From an uncultured Oscillospiraceae bacterium (GTDB lineage: Bacteria; Bacillota; Clostridia; Oscillospirales; Ruminococcaceae), in NCBI GenBank assembly GCA_934481445.1, contig CAKSPC010000005.1, positions 1 to 64,000 on the forward strand: a stretch of 64,000 nt of DNA, written 5' to 3'. Each line of letters starts with the position of its first letter. The first letter of the stretch is position 1. Below the pieces are notes generated by a model, which did no database searches, was not told where the DNA came from, and saw only the letters and a program-made list of their open reading frames with translations. Both the position numbers and the translations under genes were made by a program. Of the stretch, positions 52,115 to 61,200 are shown in pieces.

Positions 52115-52849
52115 ATGCAGAAAATTTTAGGATACATAAGGCGAGCCTGTCAGGAATTCGACCTTATTCAGGACGGCGACAGGATAGCTGTCGGAGTTTC
52201 GGGCGGAAAGGACAGCATGGTGCTGCTGGCAGGACTGGCGCTTATGCGGCGGTTTTACGAAAAGAAGTACGACGTTGTGGCGATAACCCTCGACCCTCGC
52301 TTCGGCGGAAAGGAAACCGACTACACTCCCGTCGCGAAACTGTGCGAAAAACTCGGGGTGGAATATCACCTTATAAGGACGGACATCGGCGAGATAGTTT
52401 TCGATATAAGAAAAGAGCCGAATCCCTGCTCGCTCTGCGCGAAAATGCGCCGTGGAGCGCTCCACGACGCGGCAAAGGCGGCGGGGTGCAATAAGCTGGC
52501 GCTCGGCCACAACAACGACGACGCCATCGAAACCTTCATTATGAATCTTTTTCAGGAGGGCAGGATAGGCTGCTTTGCGCCGATAACCTACCTTTCGAGA
52601 AAGGACATAACGCTGATACGTCCGCTGGTGCTTGCACCGGAATATGCAGTTATGTCCTGCGCCCGCAGGAATAATTTCGAGATAGTGAAATCCAAATGCC
52701 CCGCGGACAAAAAGACCACTCGGCAGACCACAAAGGAATTTCTCGCCGACCTCGAGCACAAAAACAAGGGGATAAAGCAGCGCATTTTCGGCGCGATGAG
52801 AAAAGCGGGGATAGACCGCTGGGGTTATCGGGAGGATAACGATAAATGA
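52115..52849 (+). CDS. ttcA: TtcA-like tRNA 2-thiocytidine biosynthesis protein
   Basis: 244 residues. PP-loop ATPase motif VSGGKDSMVLL (residues ~29-39), PCSLCAKMRRG with a Cys-x2-Cys pair, HNNDDAIETFIMNLF and a later SKCPAD Cys match the TtcA/TtuA group that thiolates tRNA bases (position 32 cytidine in TtcA), using a cluster-bound sulfur. The exact substrate is inferred. It overlaps the next gene by four bases (ATGA). Confidence 0.87.
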   Translation: MQKILGYIRRACQEFDLIQDGDRIAVGVSGGKDSMVLLAGLALMRRFYEKKYDVVAITLDPRFGGKETDYTPVAKLCEKLGVEYHLIRTDIGEIVFDIRKEPNPCSLCAKMRRGALHDAAKAAGCNKLALGHNNDDAIETFIMNLFQEGRIGCFAPITYLSRKDITLIRPLVLAPEYAVMSCARRNNFEIVKSKCPADKKTTRQTTKEFLADLEHKNKGIKQRIFGAMRKAGIDRWGYREDNDK

Positions 52850-53391
52850 AAAACGTAAAGCTTAACAAAAAGACCGCAAAGAAACCCGAAAAGGAGCCGT
52901 TCTACTTTTTCGTAAAGGATCAGGGCGAGGGCGCCGCAAGGGTAATTGTAATAATACTTAAAATACTGGAACTTATCATCACGTCGATATTCGCGCTGTG
53001 CCTTGGCATATTCGCGCCGCTGACGATACTGCTTGACCTTGACATAACCGACCCTATAAGCCAGACTGCCGCGATACTCTGGATGGTAACATCCGTTGTA
53101 TATATAATAGGAACATTCGTTGTCATGCTCGGGCACTCCCGCATTGCAAGCGGGATACACCTGCTCGGCGCGGCGGGAACGCTCGTGACATATTATAATT
53201 ATATGGTGATGTTCGCGGACGTGCCCGACAACAATGGTCCGTCGGTGCTGTATATGCCCTGCCTGTTCCTTACAGTGCTGACGCTTGTTATAATGCTGCT
53301 TATCAACCTGCCGAAGTGGCTGGAAAGACGCGCCGCAAAGGAACAGGCGGTGGCGCCGTCTATCCTTGCCCGTGACGAAAAGGAGGACTGA
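52846..53391 (+). CDS. Small integral membrane protein, unknown
   Basis: 181 residues starting ATG 52846 inside the ttcA stop. A basic head (NVKLNKKTAKKPEK) precedes about four membrane helices (VIVIILKILELIITSIFALC, IFAPLTILLDL, AAILWMVTSVVYIIGTFVVML, FLTVLTLVIMLLINL) and a cytoplasmic tail rich in charge. No family recognised. It lies two bases from the nucleoside phosphorylase gene. Confidence 0.75.
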   Translation: MKNVKLNKKTAKKPEKEPFYFFVKDQGEGAARVIVIILKILELIITSIFALCLGIFAPLTILLDLDITDPISQTAAILWMVTSVVYIIGTFVVMLGHSRIASGIHLLGAAGTLVTYYNYMVMFADVPDNNGPSVLYMPCLFLTVLTLVIMLLINLPKWLERRAAKEQAVAPSILARDEKED

Positions 53392-53393
53392 CT

Positions 53394-54182
53394 ATGGCTT
53401 CTATCATCAACGAGGGAGTACGTTTTCATCTGAAAATTAAGAACGGCGACGTGGGAAGATATGTAATTCTCCCCGGCGACCCCGGGCGCGTGCCGCTTAT
53501 CGCGCAGCATCTAGAGAATGCGGTGCAGATAGCTTCCAACCGCGAATACAATGTCTACACGGGATATCTCGACGGCGTTAAGGTGAGCGTGTGCTCCACG
53601 GGAATAGGCGGCCCCTCCGCCGCGATAGCTGTTGAGGAGCTGATAATGAGCGGCGCGGATACTTTCATCCGCGTAGGAACAAGCGGTGGAATTGATTTAA
53701 AGGTAGTGGGCGGCGACCTGCTTGTCGCCAGCGCCGCAATTCGCAGCGAGGGCACCAGCCACGAATATATCCCGGATGATTACCCCGCAGTGGCGGATTT
53801 CGAGGTAGTCGGCGCGCTGAAAGCATCCGGGGACGAACTTTCCACCGACGAGGACGGAAACCGCTGCCATGTCGGAGTGGTGCACAGCAAGGATAACTTT
53901 TACGGCGAGATCGACCCGAATAATACCGCGGTCGCGCCGAAGCTGAATGCCGCGTGGGAGGGCTATGCGAAGTGCGGCTGCCTTACCAGCGAGATGGAAG
54001 CGGCGGCGATATTCTCCGTGGCTATTTTAAGGCACGTCCGTGCGGGTGCGGTGTTGACGGCGCTGTGGAATGTCGAGCGTACCAATGCGGGGCTTCCGGA
54101 TAAGAATTGCGAGAGCAGCGAGCGTGCGATAAAGTGCGCTGTCGGTGCGGTGAGAAAGCTTATCGCGCGGGACGCGAAGTAA
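53394..54182 (+). CDS. Uridine/nucleoside phosphorylase
   Basis: 262 residues of the PNP/UDP fold: VILPGDPGRVPLIAQHL with the phosphate-binding segment, SVCSTGIGGPSAAIAVEEL, FIRVGTSGGI, TSEMEAAAIFSVA (the E-M-E ribose-binding motif). Closest in look to uridine phosphorylase, which cleaves uridine to uracil and ribose 1-phosphate; a related nucleoside cannot be excluded. GGAGG precedes ATG. A repeat element follows. Confidence 0.88.
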   Translation: MASIINEGVRFHLKIKNGDVGRYVILPGDPGRVPLIAQHLENAVQIASNREYNVYTGYLDGVKVSVCSTGIGGPSAAIAVEELIMSGADTFIRVGTSGGIDLKVVGGDLLVASAAIRSEGTSHEYIPDDYPAVADFEVVGALKASGDELSTDEDGNRCHVGVVHSKDNFYGEIDPNNTAVAPKLNAAWEGYAKCGCLTSEMEAAAIFSVAILRHVRAGAVLTALWNVERTNAGLPDKNCESSERAIKCAVGAVRKLIARDAK

Positions 54183-54193
54183 AGCAGGATGAT

Positions 54194-54470
54194 TGAAATT
54201 TCCGCGTAGCGTATTGAAAGTTTCGCTCAAGCCTTTTTAGTTTACGCCAAAATCAAGGCATATGCAACATCTGCAACATATCTGTTGGCGTAAACTTAAG
54301 GCTTGCGGGTCAAGGGCAGCGCCCTTGTCTGCCGTTAGACACGCGCTACGCGCTTAGTCTCGCAGACGGCGAAACTCCCCACGACTTCCAAAGCGCTAAA
54401 GGGGATATGGGGGAAAAACAAGAGTTTTCCCCCCATAGTCTATTTCAAATTACTGCCGTTTAAACTTTCC
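54194..54470 (+). repeat. Modular palindromic element, copy D
   Basis: It shares with copy C (24880) the blocks AAATTTCCGCGTAGCGTATTG on the left and GCGCTAAAGGGG, AAAACAAGAGTTTTCCCCCC and TACTGCCGTTT(-like) on the right. The centre is different and has its own hairpins: TTTACGCCAA/TTGGCGTAAA and GTCTGCCGTTAGAC with GTCTCGCAGACGGC. The terminal CAGCTTG/CGACAG ends are degraded here. It lies after the nucleoside phosphorylase gene. Confidence 0.72.
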
Positions 54471-54524
54471 GATGAACTGAATTACTCGATTTGGCGAGGA
54501 AATATTTTAGCCAAACACACAACA

Positions 54525-54551
54525 AAAGTCCCCGTTCTGCACGGGGACTTT
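54525..54551 (-). terminator. Terminator of the cryptic minus-strand unit
   Basis: AAAGTCCCCGT/ACGGGGACTTT is a perfect 11-bp stem with a 5-base loop. The minus-strand reading is followed by TGTTGTGT after the stem's own T's; it is bidirectional and also closes the plus-strand side. Confidence 0.75.
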
Positions 54552-54585
54552 ATATATTCAGTTGTTAAAACTTCAGTACATTGGT

Positions 54586-54660
54586 TTATACCGCCTTATA
54601 GAATTTGTAAACAAAATCTATTCGGACATCGGACTCAATCCTTTCGCAAATTAGTTCCAT
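54586..54660 (-). CDS. Short peptide frame in the cryptic unit (24 aa)
   Basis: The frame encodes MELICERIESDVRIDFVYKF + YKAV and stops with TAA. The amino acid style, rich in Ile, Val and Arg/Glu, looks like the C terminus of a real protein, and the frame begins right after an in-frame TAA upstream. The ribosome binding site is too close to the ATG to be convincing, so it may be a fragment. Not recognised. Confidence 0.25.
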   Translation of the reverse strand: MELICERIESDVRIDFVYKFYKAV

Positions 54661-54697
54661 TCCTGCTGACTGCTGCGTACATTAGAATCACCTGATT

Positions 54698-54916
54698 TCA
54701 AGAAGTCGGGACGATATATGTAAACGCATAAGCGGTAAAGAATTCATCTGCGGCTTGCCTGCGTCCGTGATAACGGGTCAAACGCCCTGTTTCAGCGGAT
54801 TTTGCATTTACGGGGTAAGACAGGAACCCATGCAAATCATCGTCGGTAAGGTTTTACGGACGGTCGGCGGAATGCGACTCCGCAGATGAGTAAGACTGTT
54901 CTTCAGTGTTTTCCAT
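54698..54916 (-). pseudogene. Interrupted small gene in the cryptic unit
   Basis: ATG 54916 (AAAGGA ten bases upstream) encodes 20 residues (MENTEEQSYSSAESHSADRP) to a TAA at 54854. The same frame then continues without stop for 51 more codons to a TGA at 54698 (NLTDDDLHGFLSYPVNAKSA…, EFFTAYAFTYIVPTS). The sensible composition on both sides suggests a 71-residue gene broken by one nonsense codon, or a recoded stop. I do not recognise the family. Frame and codon use differ from the neighbours. Confidence 0.4.
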
Positions 54917-55106
54917 TGGACTCGCTTCCTTTCTGCTTAAAGCTTGATTTGTTGAGTTGAAGGCCATCGGACTGACATGCCCGTGACGGGTGATCATCTA
55001 CCCATCGGAATGAACCCCTTTCGTGAATTCGGTAGGAGAAACTTTGCTGAGGTGACGATCGCTTATTGTGATCATCGGCTGTATCCGTTTCTCTTTCCTT
55101 GACTAT

Positions 55107-55135
55107 ATAATACCACAATTATTCGTCAAAGTCAA
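55107..55135 (-). promoter_or_regulatory. Strong minus-strand promoter of the cryptic unit
   Basis: On the minus strand TTGACT (55135-55130), 17-base spacer, TATTAT (55112-55107). The leader that follows (55095-54917) carries a hairpin GATGATC/GATCGTC and repeats of TCCGATG. Confidence 0.7.
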
Positions 55136-55252
55136 TAGTTTTTGTTGAAAAAGCGGCTGTCAGTTTGTATAACTTTTCGGAACGACTTTTGTTGAAACTA
55201 ATGATAATTGCTTAAAAATGCGCCCTGACACCTAATTTTCATAAAATTCCTC

Positions 55253-55281
55253 TTGACATTGTCACGTTCATGGTGTAAAAT
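55253..55281 (+). promoter_or_regulatory. Sigma-A promoter of the DUF1292 gene
   Basis: TTGACA (55253-55258), 17-base spacer, TAAAAT (55276-55281). Confidence 0.8.
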
Positions 55282-55329
55282 ATATTTACAAGCGCGGCTG
55301 ATATTCGCGCGACGAAAGGATACACGAAT

Positions 55330-55650
55330 ATGGCTGAAAATAACGATATCACACTTGACGAGGACGAGGGCATCATCGAGCTCGAGGACGAAGAGGGCAA
55401 TGTCACCCGCTTTGAATTCGTAGACAGGCTCGAGCAGAACGGCACCGTTTATTATGCACTTGTTCCCGCCGATTACGACGAGGACGAGGGCGCTTCCGAG
55501 TTCGTCGTTTTAAAGGAAACGGTTATCGACGGCGAGGAAATGCTCGCGACCGTCGACGACGATGACGAATACCAGTCCATCGGCGAGCTGTTTCTTCAGA
55601 GATTTGCAGAGCTTCCCGAACTTGATATGGAAGGCTTTGACGAAGTCTGA
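55330..55650 (+). CDS. DUF1292 acidic protein
   Basis: 106 residues, very acidic (ITLDEDEGIIELEDEEGNVT … EFVDRLEQNGTVYYALVPAD … DEYQSIGELFLQRF). The beta-hairpin pattern with EDEEGNVTRFEFVD and YYALVPAD is that of DUF1292 proteins, which occur near the alanyl-tRNA synthetase/yrrK genes in many Firmicutes. Function unknown. Here it stands alone, with its own promoter. AAAGGA precedes ATG. Confidence 0.88.
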   Translation: MAENNDITLDEDEGIIELEDEEGNVTRFEFVDRLEQNGTVYYALVPADYDEDEGASEFVVLKETVIDGEEMLATVDDDDEYQSIGELFLQRFAELPELDMEGFDEV

Positions 55651-55686
55651 ACCGTAAATTACCGATAATATTCCGCGCGGAAGCGC

Positions 55687-55700
55687 CGATAATATTATCG
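55687..55700. promoter_or_regulatory. 14-bp perfect palindrome
   Basis: CGATAATATTATCG, with a related CCGATAATATT 25 bases upstream (55662). It lies between the DUF1292 gene and the RNA gene and could be an operator; nothing confirms this. Confidence 0.35.
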
Positions 55701-55767
55701 TGAAAAGTCTTACTGCCTTGTAAATTACCGCTTTCGGTAATGCGCTTATGTGTGCTACTATAACCCA

Positions 55768-55945
55768 CACATCAAAAAAGGGATTTCGACTCCGGCGGCG
55801 GATTGCAGACCTCCCGTACTGCGGAAGATAGGGAGCGTGAAACCGTTGGGCGATCTTACCCACCCTGCCTAGAGCGGGTTTTATATTGCATCCTACGGCA
55901 AGGCGGTGCTTTGAACATTATGGGGTTTCGTCCCCTTTATGACAG
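55768..55945 (+). ncRNA. ssrS: Structured RNA, probably 6S RNA
   Basis: About 180 non-coding bases that fold as a long rod. AAAGGG near 55778 can pair with CCCTTT near 55935, and GGCGGCGGATTGCA (55793-55806) pairs with TGCATCCTACGGC (55887-55899) leaving bulges, with an open middle and a closed end loop. Length, rod form and the downstream terminator fit 6S RNA, which binds RNA polymerase with sigma-A. Exact 5' end is unclear (TACTAT-like -10 at 55756). I rank 6S above other RNAs; no tmRNA, RNase P or SRP signature is present. Confidence 0.5.
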
Positions 55946-55977
55946 AAGTCCTTCGGGGCTTCTGTTTTTTTGCATAA
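55946..55977 (+). terminator. Terminator of the structured RNA
   Basis: AGAAGTCC/GGGCTTCT around TTCG, followed by GTTTTTTT. Confidence 0.85.
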
Positions 55978-56012
55978 AAAACAGCCGTGCAGCTTCGACC
56001 GCACGGCTGTTT

Positions 56013-56327
56013 TTATTTTTTGTTCTGTTTTTTCATCGTTTCTATAAGAACGCTTACGAGCTCCTTTTGCTGCGGGGTCAGACTGATGATGTCCTCGGCG
56101 ATGCGCAGTTCATCGGAGGCGTTCGAGGGCAGGTGCCCGAGCAGAATATCGGTCGATACGCTGAAAATATCCGCAATTTTTATTAATGTTTTGTAGTCAG
56201 GTTCGTGTCCGCCTTTGATATAGCCGTTGAGGGTAGTGGGTGCGATGTGCAGTTTTGCGGCAAGTTCTCGCTGGGACATACCACGAACTTCTAGTAAATA
56301 GGATATTGTGCTGCCGATGTTGAGCAT
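56013..56327 (-). CDS. Cro/CI-type helix-turn-helix repressor
   Basis: 104 residues starting at ATG 56327 (minus strand), preceded by GAGGTG; the longer frame upstream carries no signal. Residues 1-65 are an XRE/Cro-CI helix-turn-helix (SYLLEVRGMSQRELAAKLHI, PTTLNGYIKGGHEPDYKTL, IADIFSVSTDILLG), the rest a helical dimerisation tail. Divergent from the zinc-ribbon/lipoprotein pair; a palindrome between them is the probable operator, so it likely represses that pair and itself. Confidence 0.88.
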   Translation of the reverse strand: MLNIGSTISYLLEVRGMSQRELAAKLHIAPTTLNGYIKGGHEPDYKTLIKIADIFSVSTDILLGHLPSNASDELRIAEDIISLTPQQKELVSVLIETMKKQNKK

Positions 56328-56377
56328 ACGTATCACCTCATGTCTAATTATATAACATATAACATTATTTCGGATAT

Positions 56378-56393
56378 TATGTACTAATACATA
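56378..56393. promoter_or_regulatory. Probable operator of the Cro/CI repressor
   Basis: TATGTA-CTAA-TACATA is a perfect inverted repeat between the two divergent genes, ten bases from the -35 box of the plus-strand promoter. It is an inference that the adjacent repressor binds it. Confidence 0.5.
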
Positions 56394-56403
56394 GAATTTA
56401 TAC

Positions 56404-56432
56404 TTGACAAATACGAGAAAATAGTATATAAT
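56404..56432 (+). promoter_or_regulatory. Consensus promoter of the zinc-ribbon/lipoprotein pair
   Basis: TTGACA (56404-56409), 17-base spacer, TATAAT (56427-56432). Both hexamers are perfect. Confidence 0.85.
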
Positions 56433-56500
56433 AATGTCATAAAAATTATATGAAAGGAAAAGTGCGATAAGCGTCGGCTTTATCGCATGGAAAAAAGGGC

Positions 56501-57118
56501 ATGAATGAAAATCAGGAAACGGCATTTGAAAACCCCGCCGCTGTTCCGACCGAACCGCAGGTTGGTAATCAGTTGTTTTGCAGAAACTGCGGTGCGCCGC
56601 TGAGCGAGGGACAGGCTTTCTGCGGCAGGTGCGGGCATGGCGTTGCTTCAACAGTTGCACCTGTTGCGGATGCGTCAATGGTGGTCAAGAAAAAATCCAA
56701 GATGCCTGTTATTATAGGATGCGTTGTCGGTGCTGTGGTTATTGCCGCGACCGCTCTGACGATTGTTTTTCTGGTGGGCGGCAAGTATGATTTTAACAAG
56801 GATTTTTCGGATATCAAATATGAAAAATGGTGCACGATAGCCGAGGACGGTACATGGATGATGCTTGACACAAATCCCACCGACATGGACAGCGACGACA
56901 TGGATTATACATACTACACCGAAACATATACTCCGTGCAACGAAAAGATAGAAGAGGTCAATTCCGAGCTGGGATTTTCAAGCGCGGTATATAAGAGAAT
57001 GGGTGAAACGACGTGGTCGCAGGGCAGGCAGACTGAGAGCAACGACAAATTTACGGTCAGCTGGACGTATCATCCCGATAAAGGCCTGGAAGTAATGTAT
57101 GAGGTGAAAAACAAATGA
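56501..57118 (+). CDS. Zinc-ribbon single-pass membrane protein
   Basis: 205 residues. An N-terminal zinc ribbon (LFCRNCGAPLSEGQAFCGRCG, residues ~26-46), a basic KKKSKM patch, one membrane helix (MPVIIGCVVGAVVIAATALTIVFLVGG, ~68-94), and an extracellular C-terminal domain of about 110 residues with Trp-rich strands (YEKWCTIAEDGTWMMLD, TTWSQGRQ). Function unknown; the layout suggests a surface protein or stress sensor. AAAAGGG precedes ATG. Overlaps the next gene (ATGA). Confidence 0.75.
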   Translation: MNENQETAFENPAAVPTEPQVGNQLFCRNCGAPLSEGQAFCGRCGHGVASTVAPVADASMVVKKKSKMPVIIGCVVGAVVIAATALTIVFLVGGKYDFNKDFSDIKYEKWCTIAEDGTWMMLDTNPTDMDSDDMDYTYYTETYTPCNEKIEEVNSELGFSSAVYKRMGETTWSQGRQTESNDKFTVSWTYHPDKGLEVMYEVKNK

Positions 57119-57774
57119 ATAAAAAGTTTTATATAAAAAGATCTTTTGGCGTAATTGCAGCTGTGATAATGCTTGCGTCGTCAACGGGTTGTATGCACGA
57201 ACATGAATTTACGGAAGCGACCTGCACGGAACCCAGAACCTGCACGGAGTGCGGCGAAACGGAGGGAGAAGCGCTTGGGCATGATTTCTCCGAGGCGACC
57301 TGCACGGAACCCAAAATCTGTAAGGTGTGCGGCGAAACGGAGGGGGAAGCACTGGGCCATACTGTATCTATCGGTACCTGCAAAAGGTGCGGTGAGTCGA
57401 TAAATTACGATGAGGTTGAAAAGATACTCAGCGAATATAAGTCCGCAAACAGCTATTGGGATACGGCAAATCAGTATATTATCAATGCCGACGTGTCCCG
57501 AGGTCTTGACAGGGTATACAGGGATTATTGCAGCGCTTATGATTATGTGCTGAAATATCAGAATGCGCTTAAAAAGGTTTCCGACATATGCGATAAGTAT
57601 CCGGAGCTTAAAAGCCTCAGCAATGCGCTTGATAAAATCAAAAGCTATAATCTTCGCAAGCCGGCAAGCAGTTCTGCGGATGATCTTGCGGGATTCACCG
57701 ATCAGCTGGTGGAGCTGCTGAGATTGGGTTCTGATTTTGCGACGGAAGCTGCAAATTGGTCAAGGGCGCAGTAA
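57115..57774 (+). CDS. Secreted lipoprotein-like protein with Cys-pair repeats
   Basis: 219 residues from ATG 57115 inside the upstream stop. N-terminal signal peptide with lipobox SSTGC, then repeated Cys-pair units (ATCTEPRTCTECGETEGEALGH, ATCTEPKICKVCGETEGEALGH, GTCKRCG), then a helical C terminus (KSANSYWDTANQYI, ALDKIKSYNLRK). The units resemble those in the dockerin giant (CTVCGY… repeats), so both belong to one extracellular repeat family. Controlled with its partner by the Cro/CI repressor. Confidence 0.75.
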   Translation: MNKKFYIKRSFGVIAAVIMLASSTGCMHEHEFTEATCTEPRTCTECGETEGEALGHDFSEATCTEPKICKVCGETEGEALGHTVSIGTCKRCGESINYDEVEKILSEYKSANSYWDTANQYIINADVSRGLDRVYRDYCSAYDYVLKYQNALKKVSDICDKYPELKSLSNALDKIKSYNLRKPASSSADDLAGFTDQLVELLRLGSDFATEAANWSRAQ

Positions 57775-57886
57775 TGCGCTGCGGAAAGGACTCGGAAATA
57801 TGAAGAGAGCATGGTAATGCTTTATGCGTCATCGGATATGGTGATATTACAGTTTGCACTGAAGCAATAAGTGAAGTAATACCAGC

Positions 57887-57924
57887 ACCCACAGAAACAT
57901 TTTTGTTTCTGTGGGTATCTTTTT
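57887..57924 (+). terminator. Terminator after the lipoprotein gene
   Basis: ACCCACAGAAAC/GTTTCTGTGGGT, 12 bp, with a 6-base loop, followed by ATCTTTTT. The stretch from 57925 to 58050 holds a tandem TTAAACAAACTT pair and no gene. Confidence 0.85.
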
Positions 57925-58051
57925 AAACAAACTTTTTCGTTATTTTAAACAAACTTGATTTTTCCCGATCAAAATCGTATAAATGCGCAGAAATCCCCCG
58001 CGGTATGACGGAAAAATATCCATTATGACGAAAAATATTTCGCCGAATTGC

Positions 58052-58080
58052 TTGACTTTTGTTTTTGGATATGGTATAAT
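58052..58080 (+). promoter_or_regulatory. Promoter of rpoB-rpoC
   Basis: TTGACT (58052-58057), 17-base spacer, TATAAT (58075-58080). Leader of about 115 bases. Confidence 0.85.
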
Positions 58081-58202
58081 ACTATACTGTATCATAATGG
58101 ATTTGTATGCAAAACGGGCGTTTTTCGGCATGAAAAATGCGTTGTTCTGACCGTTTTCATAGGCAAATTCTGACTGTATTTTATTAAGGAGTGAAAAAGC
58201 CG

Positions 58203-61200
58203 ATGGTGAATGTAAAGCCTGTACAGCTCGGAAAGACCACCCGACAGAGTTTTTCAAAAATCAATGAGGTCATCGAAATGCCCAACCTTATTGGTATCCA
58301 GAAGGACTCCTACGAATGGTTCCTCACGGACGGAATTAAAGAGGTCTTTAAGGACGTTTCCCCGATCGTCGACTCGAACGGCAAGTTTGAGCTGTCGTTC
58401 ATAGACTTCCGCCTTGACGACAAGACGAAGTATTCTATCGAGGAATGCAAGGAGCGCAACGCAACTTATGCGGCCCCCCTGCGCGTTACGGCAAGACTGC
58501 TCAACAGAGAAACCGGCGAGCTGATGGATAACGAGATATACATGGGTGACCTGCCCCTCATGACGGACAGCGGTACCTTTGTTATCAACGGTTCGGAGCG
58601 TGTAGTTGTTTCCCAGCTGGTGCGTTCCCCCGGCGTTTACTACGGTTTTGAGCACGACAAGACAGGTAAGAAGCTTTTCAAGGCAACGGTCATCCCGAAC
58701 CGCGGCGCATGGCTCGAGCTTGAGATGGACTCCAACGACGTATTCTATGTGCGCATAGATAAGAACAGAAAGTTCCCCTGCACGACTTTCCTGCGTTCCA
58801 TCGGCCTTTCCACCGACGAAATGCTCAAGGAAAAGTTCGGCGATGATCCCCGTATCACCGTCACCATCGACAGCGGCAAGGACAACACCAAGAACGAAGA
58901 GGAAGCGCTCCTTGAGGTTTACAGAAAGCTGCGTCCCGGCGAGCCTGCAACGGTAGATTCCGCGCGCACCACACTCGACAACCTGTTTTTCGACGCGAAG
59001 AGATACGACCTCTCCCGCTTCGGCCGCTATAAGTATAATAAGAAGCTCGGCATCGCTTCCCGTATCGCGGGAATGAAGGCTGCCGAAACAGTTATCGCGC
59101 CCCTTACCGGCGAGATCCTCGTTGAGGAAAACGAGCTCATCACCCGGGAAAAGGCAATGGAGATCCAGAATGCCGGCGTCCTTGAGATGGCTGTTCACAA
59201 GGTGGAGAGCGAGGGCATCGCAAAGGTTGTCGGCAACGGCATGGTTGATATCAAGCAGTATGTCGGCGATATGGATGTCGAGTCCCTCGGTATCAACGAG
59301 CAGGTTAAGTTCGGCGTTCTTGCTGAAATCCTTGAAGAAGCTGCGGGCGACCGCGACAAGATGGCAGAGCTCATCGCTGCACGCGCAGAGCAGCTTATCC
59401 CCAAGCATATCACGCTGGAGGATATCTTCGCGAGCGTTGGCTACTTCATCAACCTCTGCGAGGGTATCGGCGATATCGACGATATCGACCACCTCGGCAA
59501 CAGACGTATCCGCTGCGTAGGCGAACTGCTTCAGAACCAGTTCAGAATAGGCTTCACCCGTATGGAACGCACCATCCGCGAAAGAATGGGACTTCAGGCG
59601 AACGACAACGAAAAGGTTTCCCCCGCTTCGCTGATAAACGCCCGTCAGGTCATAGCTTCCATGAAGGAATTCTTCGGATCCTCGCCGCTTTCGCAGTTCA
59701 TGGATCAGAACAACCCCCTTGCGGAGCTGACGCATAAGCGCCGTCTGTCCTCCCTCGGTCCGGGCGGTCTGTCCCGTGACCGTGCAGGATTCGAGGTCCG
59801 CGACGTTCATTACTCCCACTACGGAAGAATGTGCCCCATCGAGACCCCTGAAGGTCCTAACATCGGACTTATCTCTTACCTCGCAACTTTCGCGAGAATA
59901 AATGTATACGGCTTCATCGAGGCACCCTACCGCCGCGTTGACAAGGAGACCGGCAAGGTGCTCGACGAGGTAGTTTACATGACCGCCGACGTTGAGGATA
60001 ACTACGTTGTAGCGCAGGCGAACGAGCCCCTCGACGAAGAGGGCAGATTTGCGCGCCCCCGCGTGAACGCACGCTGCCGCGACGCCATCCTTGAAATCGA
60101 GCGCGAAAAGGTAGACTTCATGGACGTATCGCCGAAGATGGTAGTTTCCGTCGCAACGGCGATGATCCCGTTCCTCGAAAACGACGACGCGAACCGTGCC
60201 CTGATGGGTGCCAACATGCAGCGTCAGGCCGTTCCGCTCATGGTTACGGACAACCCCATCGTCGGCACAGGTATGGAATACAAGGCTGCCGTTGACTCCG
60301 GCGTTGTCGTATGCGCAAAGGAAGACGGCGTTGCCACCGAGGTAAGCGCAGACCGCATCGTTATCACAAACGACCTTGGTCAGGAGCATATGTACAAGCT
60401 CATCAAGTTCAAGCGCTCCAACCAGGGCAACTGCGTAAACCAGCGCCCCATCGTCCAGAAGGGCGAGCGCATAAAGAAGGGCGACGTTATTGCCGATGGT
60501 CCCGCAACAAAGATGGGCGAGATCGCGCTCGGTAAGAATGCTCTCATCGGCTTTATGACATGGGAAGGCTACAACTACGAGGACGCCGTTCTCATCAACG
60601 AAAAGCTTGTTTACAACGATGTTTACACATCTATCCATATTGAAGAATACGAGCTTGAGTGCCGCGAAACAAAGCTCGGCAGCGAGGAGATCACCCGCGA
60701 TATCCCGAACCTCTCCGACGAAGTCCTCAAGGACCTCGACGAGCGCGGTATCATCCGCATCGGTGCGGAGGTTCATTCCGGCGATATCCTCGTCGGCAAG
60801 GTTTCTCCCAAGGGCGAAACAGAGCTCACCGCAGAGGAGAAGCTGCTCCGCGCTATCTTCGGCGAGAAGGCACGCGAAGTACGCGATAACTCCCTGAGAG
60901 TTCCCCACGGCGTAAGCGGTATCGTTGTTGATATCAAGGTATTTGACCGCGAAACCTCCGACGACCTCGCACCCGGAATCAACGAAAAGGTACGCGTTTA
61001 TATCGCACAGAAGAGAAAGATCTCCGTCGGCGATAAGATGGCGGGCCGTCACGGTAACAAGGGTGTCGTTTCCCGCATACTCAAGCAGGAGGATATGCCT
61101 TTCCTGCCTGATGGCACGCCGCTTGACATCGTACTGAACCCCCTCGGCGTTCCTTCCCGTATGAACATCGGTCAGGTGCTCGAAGTTCACCTCGGCTATG

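Noticed and set aside
55768-55977. tmRNA or RNase P RNA
   Set aside because: There is no alanine acceptor end with CCA, no tag-peptide frame, and none of the conserved RNase P core sequences.
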